Of a DNA stretch of 64,000 nt, positions 1-8,694 are shown in pieces (the first letter of the stretch is position 1; every line of letters starts with the position of its first letter). Origin of the DNA: Rhodoblastus sp963727035 (GTDB taxonomy: Bacteria > Pseudomonadota > Alphaproteobacteria > Rhizobiales > Beijerinckiaceae); NCBI GenBank assembly GCA_963727035.1, contig CAVSEY010000015.1, forward strand, positions 1-64,000, in the 5' to 3' direction. The notes beneath the pieces were generated by a model. That model made no database searches. It was not told where the DNA came from and saw nothing but the letters and a program-made list of their open reading frames with translations. The translations under genes were made by a program, and so were the position numbers.

Positions 1-33
1 GCGCTTTTTCTGGAATCGCCCCATTTTGATGAC

Positions 34-933
34 ATGAATCGGATCAGTTGGGACGATTTTCGTCTGGTGCGGGGGATTGCGGAGTCCGGCTCGCTGGTTG
101 GCGCGGCTTCGGCGCTCAACCTCAATCATTCGACGGTTTTTCGCCGGCTCGGCGCCCTTGAGGCGATGATCGGCGCCAAATTGTTCGAGCGTTCGCGCAA
201 TGGCTATTCCGCCACCGCCGCCGGCCAGGAAATGGTCGTGCTCGCCGAGCGCATGGGCCGCGACGTGATGGATTTCGAGCGGCGGATCGCGGGCCGCGAC
301 GAAAAGCCCTCCGGCCTTTTGCGCATCACCACCAACGATGCTTTGTTCAATTATGTCCTCGCGCCCATTCTGGCGAGTTTCCGCAAGGCCTACCCCGACA
401 TTCAGCTCGACGTGCTGGTGACCAGCCAGCCGCTCAATCTCGCGCGCCGCGACGCCGACATCGCCATCCGCTCGACCTATGCGCCGCCGGAAACGCTGGT
501 CGGGCGCCGCATCGGCTCGTCCGTCTGGGGCCGCTATGTCTCGCGGCGGCTTTATGAATCGGGGTTCGACCTCGCCGACGAGCGCCACGACTATATCGGC
601 TTCAACGAACATTTCGGCGGCGTGGACATTTTCGACTGGATCGAGAAGGAAATTCCGCCGCAACGCATCGCCATGCGCTGCAACACCACGGTCGGCATAG
701 CCCAATGTATCGCGCAGGGCGTGGGAATCGGCTTTCTGCCGCGCTTCATCGGCGACCAGCATCCCGAACTGGTCTGCACCGACGAGCCAATGGGCGGACG
801 CGGCGCCGCGCTCTGGCTGCTGACCCATCCCGACCTGCGCCACGCCGCGCGCGTGCGCGCCTTCATGGACCACGCCGGGACCCAATTGAGCAAGCGCCGC
901 GGGGTGCTCAGCGGCAATGGGCATGGGGAATAG
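34..933 (+). CDS. LysR-family transcriptional regulator
   Basis: A 299-residue LysR-type regulator of normal family length. Residues about 5-65 form the winged helix-turn-helix DNA-binding domain (visible helix AASALNLNHSTVFRRLGALE), and about 90-290 resemble the periplasmic-binding-protein-like effector domain. It would act in the cytoplasm as a ligand-responsive activator or repressor. The window begins 33 bases upstream, so its usual divergent target gene, if any, is not visible, and the ligand cannot be guessed. The next gene is convergent. Family assignment is secure; the regulon is unknown. Confidence 0.9.
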   Translation: MNRISWDDFRLVRGIAESGSLVGAASALNLNHSTVFRRLGALEAMIGAKLFERSRNGYSATAAGQEMVVLAERMGRDVMDFERRIAGRDEKPSGLLRITTNDALFNYVLAPILASFRKAYPDIQLDVLVTSQPLNLARRDADIAIRSTYAPPETLVGRRIGSSVWGRYVSRRLYESGFDLADERHDYIGFNEHFGGVDIFDWIEKEIPPQRIAMRCNTTVGIAQCIAQGVGIGFLPRFIGDQHPELVCTDEPMGGRGAALWLLTHPDLRHAARVRAFMDHAGTQLSKRRGVLSGNGHGE

Positions 934-1044
934 CTTTTGACGCTGACGCCGGTCGGAAAAGGCGCCGGACAGATGTCAAACCCTTCCGGCGAATTTCCGC
1001 CGGACGCCGAACGCTTGTCGAACGGATAGCCGCCGGTTTCAACG

Positions 1045-1350
1045 CTAGTAGCAATAGCGCCGCGAGACGTGGATCCAGGCGCCGTCCGAGCGCTGCAGGT
1101 AGCAGCCTCTCCGGTAGGCGTAATAGCCGCCGCGGCGTCGCTCGCCTTCCGCCGCAATGGCCGCTCCCGTGACGGCGCCCACGGCTCCGCCGATCAAGGC
1201 GCCCCTGCCGCCGCCAACGGCCCCGCCGATGATCGCTCCGCCGACGCCGCCCAGCAGCGCTCCCCCCGGCACATCCTGTGCGGCCGCATCGTGAAGCGGC
1301 GTCGCCAACGCCAGCATCAACAGCGCCGCTGACCCAAGCTTTCGCAACAT
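1045..1350 (-). CDS. Small exported glycine-zipper protein
   Basis: A 101-residue protein starting MLRKLGSAALLMLALATP, a clear Sec signal peptide ending near AAAQD. Residues about 27-70 are a glycine-zipper region (GGALLGGVGGAIIGGAVGG, then a second GxxxG stretch), as in the YMGG/17 kDa surface-antigen type of outer-membrane or periplasmic proteins. The C-terminus is rich in Tyr, Arg and Cys (RRGCYLQRSDGAWIHVSRRYCY region). The ATG at 1348-1350 is chosen over an upstream in-frame start because GGAAAGGA lies just upstream and the signal peptide then begins the protein. Function unknown. Confidence 0.75.
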   Translation of the reverse strand: MLRKLGSAALLMLALATPLHDAAAQDVPGGALLGGVGGAIIGGAVGGGRGALIGGAVGAVTGAAIAAEGERRRGGYYAYRRGCYLQRSDGAWIHVSRRYCY

Positions 1351-1458
1351 CGTAAAATCCTTTCCCGCGCGGCCCCGAATGGCGTCGCGCCACGAACAGC
1401 ATAGCTTGAAACCTGTCACGACCGCGAGATCTTGTTGAGTTGGCCTGGCGGACCCTGC

Positions 1459-1500
1459 CGAAAGACGGGCGTGTTTTCGAACGCCCTTTGGGGAGAACGG
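1459..1500. repeat. Copy A of a short dispersed palindromic element
   Basis: Intergenic sequence containing GACGGGCGTGTTTTCG and then CGCCCTTTGGGGAGAA. It resembles the better preserved copy near 14280-14382 and the copy at 43256-43290. It lies between two leftward genes, immediately downstream of the acuI-like gene's stop, so it may also act in mRNA 3'-end formation. Confidence 0.45.
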
Positions 1501-1508
1501 ATTCCCGC

Positions 1509-2495
1509 TCAATCGATCTCGACGATCACCCGGCCGCGCACCTTGCCTTCGAGAATTTCGGCGCCGGTTTGCATCACCCTGTAAAGACCGATGGTCGTGC
1601 TCAACTCAGCCAGTTTGGCCGGGTCGAGATTACGCGCCAGGAGGCCCCATGCTTCGAGCCGCACCGATTTCGGCTTCATCACGCTGCCAATGCCGAGCAG
1701 GCAAACGCCGCGCAGGATGAAGGGCGCGACACTGGTCGGCAAGTCCATGCCCTGGGCGTTGCCGCAGGCGGCGACAGCGCCTTCGAAAGCGGTCTGGGCC
1801 AGGACATTGGCGAGGGTGTGCGAGCCGACGGCGTCAACAGCCGCGGCCCAGCGCTCCTTGCCGAGCGGTTTTCCGGGCGCGGAAAGTTCGGCGCGGTCGA
1901 TGATTTCGGACGCGCCGAGGTAGGTCAAGAAATCAGCCTCGTCCTTGCGGCCGGTGGAGGCGATGACCCGCCAGCCGGCCTTGGCGAGCAGGCAAATGGC
2001 GATCGAGCCGACGCCGCCCGCCGCGCCGGTGACCAGGACGGGGCCGCGGTCGGGCGTCATGCCCTGTTTTTCCAGCGCCAGCACGGCGAGCGCCGCCGTA
2101 TAGCCCGCCGTGCCGATCGCCATGCTCTGTGCGGCGGTAAAGGCTTTGGGCAAGGGCACGAGCCAGTCGCCCTTGACGCGCGCCTTTTGCGCATAGCCGC
2201 CGAAATGGGTCTCGCCGCAGCCCCAGCCGTTGAGGACCACCTCATCGCCCGGCTTGAATTCCGGATGGGAGGAGCTTTCGACCACGCCGGCGAAGTCGAT
2301 GCCCGGGATCATCGGGAAACGCCGCACCACCGGCGACTTGCCGGTGATCGCGAGGCCGTCCTTGTAATTGACCGTGGAATGGGTGACGCGGACGGTCACG
2401 TCGCCGTCCATCAATTCGGTTTCGTCGAATTCCGAATAAGCCGCGCGGTAACCGGACGCATCCTTGTCGATGCGTATGGCTTTGAATCTGGACAT
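1509..2495 (-). CDS. acuI: Acrylyl-CoA reductase-like zinc-independent MDR oxidoreductase (AcuI/YhdH family)
   Basis: A 328-residue medium-chain dehydrogenase/reductase of the YhdH/AcuI type, whose characterised members reduce acryloyl-CoA to propionyl-CoA with NADPH. The N-terminal GroES-like domain carries VNYKDGLAITGK and PGIDFAGVV, and the Rossmann domain has VTGAAGGVGSIAICLLAKAG followed by a basic patch (STGRKDE) suited to NADPH. The structural zinc ligands of alcohol dehydrogenases are absent, as expected for this subfamily. Family membership is clear from whole-length similarity as I recall it; the exact substrate is inferred. It stands alone between leftward neighbours. Confidence 0.8.
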   Translation of the reverse strand: MSRFKAIRIDKDASGYRAAYSEFDETELMDGDVTVRVTHSTVNYKDGLAITGKSPVVRRFPMIPGIDFAGVVESSSHPEFKPGDEVVLNGWGCGETHFGGYAQKARVKGDWLVPLPKAFTAAQSMAIGTAGYTAALAVLALEKQGMTPDRGPVLVTGAAGGVGSIAICLLAKAGWRVIASTGRKDEADFLTYLGASEIIDRAELSAPGKPLGKERWAAAVDAVGSHTLANVLAQTAFEGAVAACGNAQGMDLPTSVAPFILRGVCLLGIGSVMKPKSVRLEAWGLLARNLDPAKLAELSTTIGLYRVMQTGAEILEGKVRGRVIVEID

Positions 2496-2640
2496 GGGCG
2501 CCTCCGTCGGGTCGCATGAGACGATGGCGGGGCAAGAGCGTCAAGTTGGGCGATTGGAGGATGCCGCGATCAAGGAAAGCGGCGGCCTTCGACCGGCCGC
2601 TGGACCGGGAGCGCGAGCCCGAGCCGGATATCGGGTGGCT

Positions 2641-4746
2641 TCAGGCGCGCCTTGCCGGCTGATATTGCGAGCGCCTGGCAAAGGCGGTTTGGGGCGCGCC
2701 GGAAGGATTCGGCCTGGCGCCGGGACCGACGAGGCTCACGAATTCCGCGAATTGGGAAAGCGGCAAGGGTCTCGACCAGAAATAGCCCTGGGCGAATTGC
2801 GCGCCCATCGAGCGCAGACGGTCGGCTTCTTCTTTGCTTTCGACGCCTTCGGCGACGACATCGACGCCCATGTCCCGGCCGGTGACGATCAGGCCGCCGA
2901 TGATGGCGCTCTTGTTGCGGTCCTTCAGCATGCCTGAAACGAAGGATCGGTCGATCTTGATTTCGCTGATCGGCAGGTTGACCAGGTGGCGCAAGGTTCC
3001 GCTGCCGGTCCCGAAATCGTCCAGCGCAAGGCTGAAGCCGAGTTTCACGATTTCGTCGAGCAGTTCGATGACGCCGATCTGGCCTCGCCCGTAGATGGCG
3101 TTCTCGGTGATTTCAATGCGGATCAGCGCGGGGGAAAGGCCCTCGCCGATCAGCATGTTGAGTTTGGCGAGCAGTCGTTCCGGCGCCTTGAGGATGGCGC
3201 CGGAAAGATTGACCGACGTCGGCAGGGAAATCGCATGGTCGTCTCTCAGGGCGACCAGGGCCTCGCGGTAGACGTCCAGCACCAATTCGTCCAGAAGGGC
3301 TCCGAGGCCGTGCTTTTCGGCCACGTCGAAAATCTCTTCGAGGGAATGAACGGCGAAAGCCTTGGCCGGGAAGCGGGACAGCGCCTCGGCGCCTTCCACC
3401 CGGCCGTTCATCAGATTGATCCGGGGCTGGAAGTAAAGCGACAGCGAGCGGGAGGCGATCGCCTGGCTGAGTCCGCGCGCGATCCGGGTCTCCCTGCGGA
3501 ATGTGTCGGTCAGACCTGCGCTGTAATCGAGGTGGCCGCCGCGCTTCGTCTTTTTCGCCTCGCGCTGCGCCATGTCCGCCGCCGCCAGCAGGTCTGAGCG
3601 GTTGCTGGCGTCTCCCGGAAAATAAGCCGAGCCCCCGGTCATCGAGAGGGCGGGAATTTCCATATTCGTCGCGCGAAGGTCGTCGATTGCCTTTTTGACC
3701 CAGGCCATGAGGTCGGCGCCGCTTTTCTGGTCGCGGTCGGCGCAAGCGATGATCCCGAATTCGTCTCCGCCGAGGCGGGCCGCGAAAAAATTGCGCTCCG
3801 CGCTCGTCGCCAGCACGCCGCCAATCGCCTTGAGCGCTTCGTCGCCAATGGCGTGCCCCAGGGCGTCGTTGATGTTCTTGAAAAGATCGATGTCCAGTAA
3901 AGTCAGGGAGAAAGGCTTTCCGCCCGCAATGAGGGCGTCGAGCCTGGTCAAGAACAGGAAGCGGTTGGCGATCCCGGTCAGATTGTCCGTCTCCGCCAGA
4001 CGGGTCGCCGCCCTGCGGGCGGAATCCAACGCTGCGATGGTGCGTTTGTGACCCTCGATGGCCTCGTCGCGCTCGACCTGCATCTGGAGCATGTGGATCA
4101 ATTGCCGGGCGGTGCCGGCGCCGACGCCCAGGACAACGATCAGGAATGCGGCGGTCGCGCCGCCGAGCAAATACCAGGGGATGGTCCTGATCGCGGGAAT
4201 CGCCAACGCGATTCCGAGCGCGAAGCCGATGACCGAGGCTCTGAACACGCGCGGCGCAAAACAGGTCGTATTGGCCATGACCAGCAGACCGGCCGCGGAC
4301 ACCACCGTCAGCAGGAGACGAAGGCCGTCCAGAGCTTCCGCCAGCGGCCAGGACGCCATCGCCCAGACGAAGCCGACGCCATAGAAAATATGCTCGATAT
4401 GGCGCAAATGATCGCGGTCGATTTCGCCCCCGGCAAGCTTTCGGGCAAAGATGCGGAGATTGCGCCGAACCAGTTGATCGACCAGGCAATGGATCAGGCC
4501 AATCACAATAAGACTTTGATTTCCCGTAAAATATCCTGCGACGGCGATCAGGCCGAACACGAACTGCGCGAGGTAGGAATTCATCACTTCGCGTTTGCCG
4601 AACACTTCGAGCGCGCGCGCTTGAATGCGCGGATCCGCCTGCAGTTCGGCTTGGACGGCAGTCAAGGAAAAATGCGATTTGAACGACAAATTCATGCAGC
4701 CTGCCTCAAGCGCGGTCTGTAATTTGTAGACGTCATTTGTTAACAA
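2641..4746 (-). CDS. Membrane-bound GGDEF-EAL cyclic-di-GMP protein
   Basis: A 701-residue protein with about five or six predicted membrane segments in residues 55-215, a short coiled linker, a GGDEF domain (about 250-410) and an EAL domain (about 425-680). The diguanylate cyclase active site LGGDEFGI is intact. In the EAL domain the EAL motif (GAEALSRF), NLS, EITEN, DDFGTG, KIDRSFV and AEGVES motifs are all present, so both synthesis and hydrolysis of c-di-GMP are chemically possible. The membrane part is not a recognised sensor domain. An upstream ATG is taken; MNLSFKS, 17 residues in, is an alternative start. It faces divergently from the DUF1622 gene. Confidence 0.9.
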   Translation of the reverse strand: MLTNDVYKLQTALEAGCMNLSFKSHFSLTAVQAELQADPRIQARALEVFGKREVMNSYLAQFVFGLIAVAGYFTGNQSLIVIGLIHCLVDQLVRRNLRIFARKLAGGEIDRDHLRHIEHIFYGVGFVWAMASWPLAEALDGLRLLLTVVSAAGLLVMANTTCFAPRVFRASVIGFALGIALAIPAIRTIPWYLLGGATAAFLIVVLGVGAGTARQLIHMLQMQVERDEAIEGHKRTIAALDSARRAATRLAETDNLTGIANRFLFLTRLDALIAGGKPFSLTLLDIDLFKNINDALGHAIGDEALKAIGGVLATSAERNFFAARLGGDEFGIIACADRDQKSGADLMAWVKKAIDDLRATNMEIPALSMTGGSAYFPGDASNRSDLLAAADMAQREAKKTKRGGHLDYSAGLTDTFRRETRIARGLSQAIASRSLSLYFQPRINLMNGRVEGAEALSRFPAKAFAVHSLEEIFDVAEKHGLGALLDELVLDVYREALVALRDDHAISLPTSVNLSGAILKAPERLLAKLNMLIGEGLSPALIRIEITENAIYGRGQIGVIELLDEIVKLGFSLALDDFGTGSGTLRHLVNLPISEIKIDRSFVSGMLKDRNKSAIIGGLIVTGRDMGVDVVAEGVESKEEADRLRSMGAQFAQGYFWSRPLPLSQFAEFVSLVGPGARPNPSGAPQTAFARRSQYQPARRA

Positions 4747-4827
4747 GGCGATGAAATCCGACTACGGTTTGAATCGGGGCGTCGGCGCCGTCGTATTCCG
4801 AAAATAGAGCTGAAGGAGGTCGGGAGC

Positions 4828-5211
4828 TTGGCCGAGCAAATCCATGCCTATGTCGATCTGCTGGCCAAGGCGCTGGAGCTTTTTGGCGTGGCGATCGTCG
4901 TGGGCGCCATCGTGCAAGCGACCATCGTCTTCGCCCGCGAAGGTCAGCGCACCAAAGATTGGCTGGCCGCTTATCTTTCCTATCGCGCGAATATCGGCCG
5001 CGGCATCCTGCTTGGGCTTGAATTGCTGGTCGGCGCGGACATCATTTCGACGATCACGGCCCCGCTCACGGTTGAAAGCGTCGGTTTGCTGGCCGGCATC
5101 GTCCTGATCCGGACATTCCTGAGCTTTTCTCTCGAAACCGAAATCGAAGGCTGCTGGCCGTGGCGCCGAGCCGCCAAGGAGGCGGCGGAGGTTGGAACGG
5201 GTCGCCGCTGA
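4828..5211 (+). CDS. DUF1622 small membrane protein
   Basis: A 127-residue inner-membrane protein with three hydrophobic segments (about 14-36, 50-70, 80-100) and the pattern of the DUF1622 family. The start is a TTG: AAGGAGGT at 4813-4820 lies seven bases before it, and no ATG in the same frame lies nearby, so the rare start is well supported. Function is unknown in the family. It is transcribed away from the GGDEF-EAL gene. Confidence 0.8.
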   Translation: MAEQIHAYVDLLAKALELFGVAIVVGAIVQATIVFAREGQRTKDWLAAYLSYRANIGRGILLGLELLVGADIISTITAPLTVESVGLLAGIVLIRTFLSFSLETEIEGCWPWRRAAKEAAEVGTGRR

Positions 5212-5236
5212 ATCGGCGCGCGACCTTTGACCTGTT

Positions 5237-6655
5237 TTACAGAACCTTCCCCGGGTTCAGCGTGTTGTGGGGGTCGAGCGCCGTCTTGAAGCGGCGCATG
5301 ACGTTCATCGCCACCGGGTCCTTCACCTTCGGCAACAGGTCGCGCTTGAGTACGCCGATGCCGTGTTCGGCGGAAATCGAGCCGTTCATTCTTTTCACCA
5401 CGGCGTGGACGTTGTCATTCAGCTCCGCCCAGCGGTCGAGAAAAGCCGCCTTGTCGGCGCCGACCGGCTGGGTGACGTTGAAATGGATATTGCCGTCGCC
5501 CATGTGGCCGAAGGGCACCGGCCGGGCGCCGGGGATGGTCTTTTCCACCACGGGCAGGGCTTGCGCGAGAAAGGCGGGAACGGAGGCGACCGGCACGCAG
5601 ACGTCATGCTTGATCGAGCCGCCCTCCAGCTTCTGCATTTCCGACAGGTTTTCGCGCAAGGCCCAGAAGGCGCTGCGCTGGTCGAGCGAGGCGGCGACCA
5701 CCGCGTCCTCGACGATCTCCCGTTCAAAAGCCGCCTCCAGCACGGCCATCATCTTGTCGTTGAGGCCGCTTTCCGACTGCGAGGCCAGCTCCAGCAGCAC
5801 ATACCAGGCGTGCGGCGCCTCCAGCGGCTCGCGCGCGCCGGCCGAATGTTTGACCACGATCTCGACGCCGAAGCGCGACACGAATTCAAAAGTTTTCAGG
5901 TCCGGCCCGGCCATGCTCTGCGCCAGAACCAGCAGCTCCAGGCATTTTTCCGGGCTGCTGAGGCCGATGAAGGCGGTTTCGACCGCGCGCGGGCGCGGAT
6001 AAAGTTTGACGACAGCGGCGGTGATGACCCCGAGCGTGCCTTCGGAGCCCATGAAGACATGTTTCAGGTCGTAACCGGTGTTGTCCTTGCGCAATTTGGA
6101 CAGGTTGTCGAGCACCGAGCCGTCGGCCAGCACCACTTCGAGCCCGGTGACGAGGTCGCGGGCGTTGCCATAGGCCAGAACCGCCGTGCCGCCGGCGTTG
6201 GACGCCAGATTGCCGCCGATGGTGCAGGAGCCCTCGGACGCGAGCGAGAGCGGGAACAGGCGATCGACGCTTTCGGCGGCTTGCTGCACTTTTTGCAGGG
6301 TCACGCCGGCTTCGACGATCATGGTGTTGGATTGGGGGTCGATCTCGCGGATCTTGTCCAGGCGCCCGAGCGACAGCAGGATTTCGCGGCCGGACTGGTC
6401 GGGAATCTGGCCGCCGACAAGCCCGGTGTTGCCGCCCTGCGGCACGATTTTCAGGCCGTTCTTGTCGGCGAAGGCGCAGAGGGCGGCGACTTCCTGCGTC
6501 GAGCCGGGCCGCACGACGCAGGCGGCCTTGCCATGCCAGAGGTCGCGCGGTTCGCTCAGATAAGCTTCCATGTCCTGGGCCGCGGTCAGGACATATTTCT
6601 CGCCGACGATTTGGGCCAATTGCGCGGCGATGTCGGCGGGCGAAAGCTCGGTCAT
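5237..6655 (-). CDS. FAD-linked oxidase, GlcD / D-2-hydroxyacid dehydrogenase type
   Basis: A 472-residue flavoprotein of the PCMH/VAO fold. The FAD-binding domain (about 40-220) shows VVPQGGNTGLVGGQ and EGSCTIGGNLASNAGGT, and the C-terminal cap carries the conserved FGHMGDGNIHFN and AEHGIG motifs typical of GlcD, D-lactate dehydrogenase and D-2-hydroxyglutarate dehydrogenase. It would oxidise a D-2-hydroxy acid to the 2-oxo acid, passing electrons to a quinone, cytochrome or partner protein. There are no glcE/glcF neighbours, which argues for a stand-alone D-lactate or D-2-hydroxyglutarate dehydrogenase. The substrate cannot be fixed from sequence. Confidence 0.88.
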   Translation of the reverse strand: MTELSPADIAAQLAQIVGEKYVLTAAQDMEAYLSEPRDLWHGKAACVVRPGSTQEVAALCAFADKNGLKIVPQGGNTGLVGGQIPDQSGREILLSLGRLDKIREIDPQSNTMIVEAGVTLQKVQQAAESVDRLFPLSLASEGSCTIGGNLASNAGGTAVLAYGNARDLVTGLEVVLADGSVLDNLSKLRKDNTGYDLKHVFMGSEGTLGVITAAVVKLYPRPRAVETAFIGLSSPEKCLELLVLAQSMAGPDLKTFEFVSRFGVEIVVKHSAGAREPLEAPHAWYVLLELASQSESGLNDKMMAVLEAAFEREIVEDAVVAASLDQRSAFWALRENLSEMQKLEGGSIKHDVCVPVASVPAFLAQALPVVEKTIPGARPVPFGHMGDGNIHFNVTQPVGADKAAFLDRWAELNDNVHAVVKRMNGSISAEHGIGVLKRDLLPKVKDPVAMNVMRRFKTALDPHNTLNPGKVL

Positions 6656-6691
6656 GGCGAGAGTTCTCTTTAGAAAAGGTCTCTTTGGGGG

Positions 6692-7970
6692 CTATCCAAG
6701 CAGGCGGCGTTTGCGCGCGGGCTTTTGCCGCGCTTTGCGGAAGACGCCGACCAGTTCCACATGGGGCGAAAAAAGGAATTGGTCAACCGGCGTCACCCGC
6801 TCCAGGGCATAGCCTCCGGCGATCAGGATCCTGGCGTCGCGCGCAAAAGTCTGGGGGTTGCAGGACACGCCGGCAAGGGTCGGCACATCGCTTTTCGCCA
6901 GCTCCCGCGCCTGCGCCTCGGCGCCGGCGCGCGGGGGGTCGAACACGACGGCGTCGAAAGACGCCAGTTCGCCGGCGAGCAGCGGGCGGTGGAACAGATC
7001 GCGGCGTTCGCCCTTGATCGGCCGAAGGCCGGGCGTTTCGCGTGCGGCGCGCAGGCAGGCGGCGAGCGCGCCCGCTTCGCCCTCGGCGCAGAAAACCTCC
7101 GCCTTTTCCGCCAGCCGGAGCGCGAAGGTTCCGACGCCGCAAAACAGATCGGCGGTCTTTTTCGCCCCGCCCACGGCGTCGAGGACGAGCCGCGCCAAAG
7201 CCTCTTCGCCGGCGGCGGTGGCCTGAAGGAAGGCGCCGGGAGGCGGCGTCGACGCGAGCGCGGCCAACCAGGATTTCCGGCGCGCGGCGTTCGATCAGGG
7301 CCAGACCGTGGTTGGAGATGCGGGCGAGGTCGAGTTCCTCCGCCGCCGCGATCAGGGCCTGTTCGAGCGAAAAGTCCAGCGCGCCGCAGCCGTGCAGGTC
7401 GAGATCGAGCCCATCGAGGCTGGCGGTCACGACGAGATCGAGCGGTTTGTCCAGGCTTTTGAGGATTTCCGCGACGCGCCGCGCGGCGGGCAGGGCGCCG
7501 GCCATTTCCGGCGCGAGGATCGGGCAGGAGTCGAGCTCAAAGATGCGATGGCTGCGCGCCTGCATGAAGCCAACATGGGGCTCGCCGCGCTGGTCGTTGC
7601 GCGAATGGAAGGTCGCGCGCCGGCGCCCCGCGCCCCAGGCCGGGACGAGCGGGGTGACTTGAGCGTCGATTCCCGCGTTGCGCAAGGCCTCCGCGACGAG
7701 GCCGCTCTTCCAGGCGCGATAGGCGGGTTCTGCAAGAGTCTGCACCGCGCAGCCGCCGCAGTGCGTGAAATGCGGGCAGGGCGCCGCGACGCGGTCGGGC
7801 GAGGGCGTCAGCACGTCGACGAGTTTGCCGCGCTCGCCATCCACCTCGGCGCGGATTCTCTCGCCCGGCAAGGCGTAAGGCGTGAAAATCAGGCCATTCG
7901 GCCCGCGGCTCACGCCTTCGCCGCGCGCGCCGAGCTTTTCGATGTCCAGCAGGGCGTTGAGGTCAATCAC
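6692..7970 (-). CDS. rlmD: Class I SAM-dependent 23S rRNA m5U methyltransferase (RlmD/RumA family), frameshifted
   Basis: The N-terminal half has a TRAM-like domain and the 4Fe-4S cysteine pattern CPHFTHCGGC plus DSCPIL. The C-terminal half has the SAM site LFCGVGTFALRLA, FDPPRAG and the catalytic-cysteine motif VSCNPQTFARD. The two halves lie in different frames, joined at about 7235-7265, so one base appears lost or gained. Joined, they give a full-length enzyme of about 420 residues. The start is taken as GTG at 7970 because GGAG sits six bases before it; it overlaps the tlyA stop by 8 bases. It is the third gene of dxs-tlyA-rlmD. A sequencing error is more likely than a true pseudogene. 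Confidence 0.82.
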
Positions 7971-8694
7971 GTCGCGCTCCAATCAGAAATTCGCGATTGC
8001 CGTCGCCGCCTTCAATGGGCGACGGGATCAACCCGATCACTTTCCAGCCAAGTGTTTCAAACAGCGCCGCGATCCTGTCGCAGGCGGCTTTTTGAGCAGC
8101 CTCATCGCGGACAAGGCCTTTTTTGACCCGTTCCGGCCCGACTTCGAACTGCGGCTTGATCAGGAAAACCGCCTCGGCCTGGGCCGCGGCGAGCGCCAGC
8201 ACCGCCGGCAGGATTTTTTCCAGCGAAATGAAGCTGACGTCGCCAACGATCATCTGCGGCGGGGCGGGAAAGTCGTCAGCCGAAAGCGTCCGGGCGTCGC
8301 GCTTTTCCAGCGATTTGACCCGCGCATCCTGCGCAATGGCGGGATGAAGCTGGCCGTGGCCAACATCGGCGCAGGTCACATGAGCAGCGCCGCGCATCAG
8401 CAGGACATGGACAAAACCGCCGGTCGAGGCGCCGACGTCGAGCGCCTGTTTGTCCGACGGGTCGAGCGCGAAGGCGTCGAGCGCCGCCGCAAGCTTCACG
8501 CCGCCGCGCGACACCCAGGGATAGGCGGGGCGGGCGTCGAGCCGCGCATTCCCGGGCACAGGTTCGGACGGTTTGGCGACCGGGCGCCCGTCGAGGGTGA
8601 CGAGGCCGGCCTCGATCGCCTCGCGCGCCTTGGCGCGGCTGGCGAAAAAGCCGCGTTCGACCAAAGCGACATCGGCCCGGCTCGTGGCGCTCAC
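7963..8694 (-). CDS. tlyA: TlyA-family S4/FtsJ rRNA methyltransferase
   Basis: A 243-residue protein. Residues about 5-65 are an S4 RNA-binding domain (VERGFFASRAKAREAIEAG), and about 80-240 a FtsJ-like methyltransferase domain with the SAM motif LDVGASTGGFVHVLL. Characterised members (TlyA) 2'-O-methylate 16S and 23S rRNA; older annotations say 'hemolysin A'. It overlaps dxs by 4 bases (ATGA-type) and rlmD by 8, so the three are co-translated. The dxs-tlyA adjacency is common in alphaproteobacteria. Confidence 0.9.
   Translation of the reverse strand: MSATSRADVALVERGFFASRAKAREAIEAGLVTLDGRPVAKPSEPVPGNARLDARPAYPWVSRGGVKLAAALDAFALDPSDKQALDVGASTGGFVHVLLMRGAAHVTCADVGHGQLHPAIAQDARVKSLEKRDARTLSADDFPAPPQMIVGDVSFISLEKILPAVLALAAAQAEAVFLIKPQFEVGPERVKKGLVRDEAAQKAACDRIAALFETLGWKVIGLIPSPIEGGDGNREFLIGARRD

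Noticed and set aside
5267..6673. Rightward frame opposite the GlcD-like oxidase
   Set aside because: Antisense shadow; the leftward frame has the FAD-binding and C-terminal motifs.
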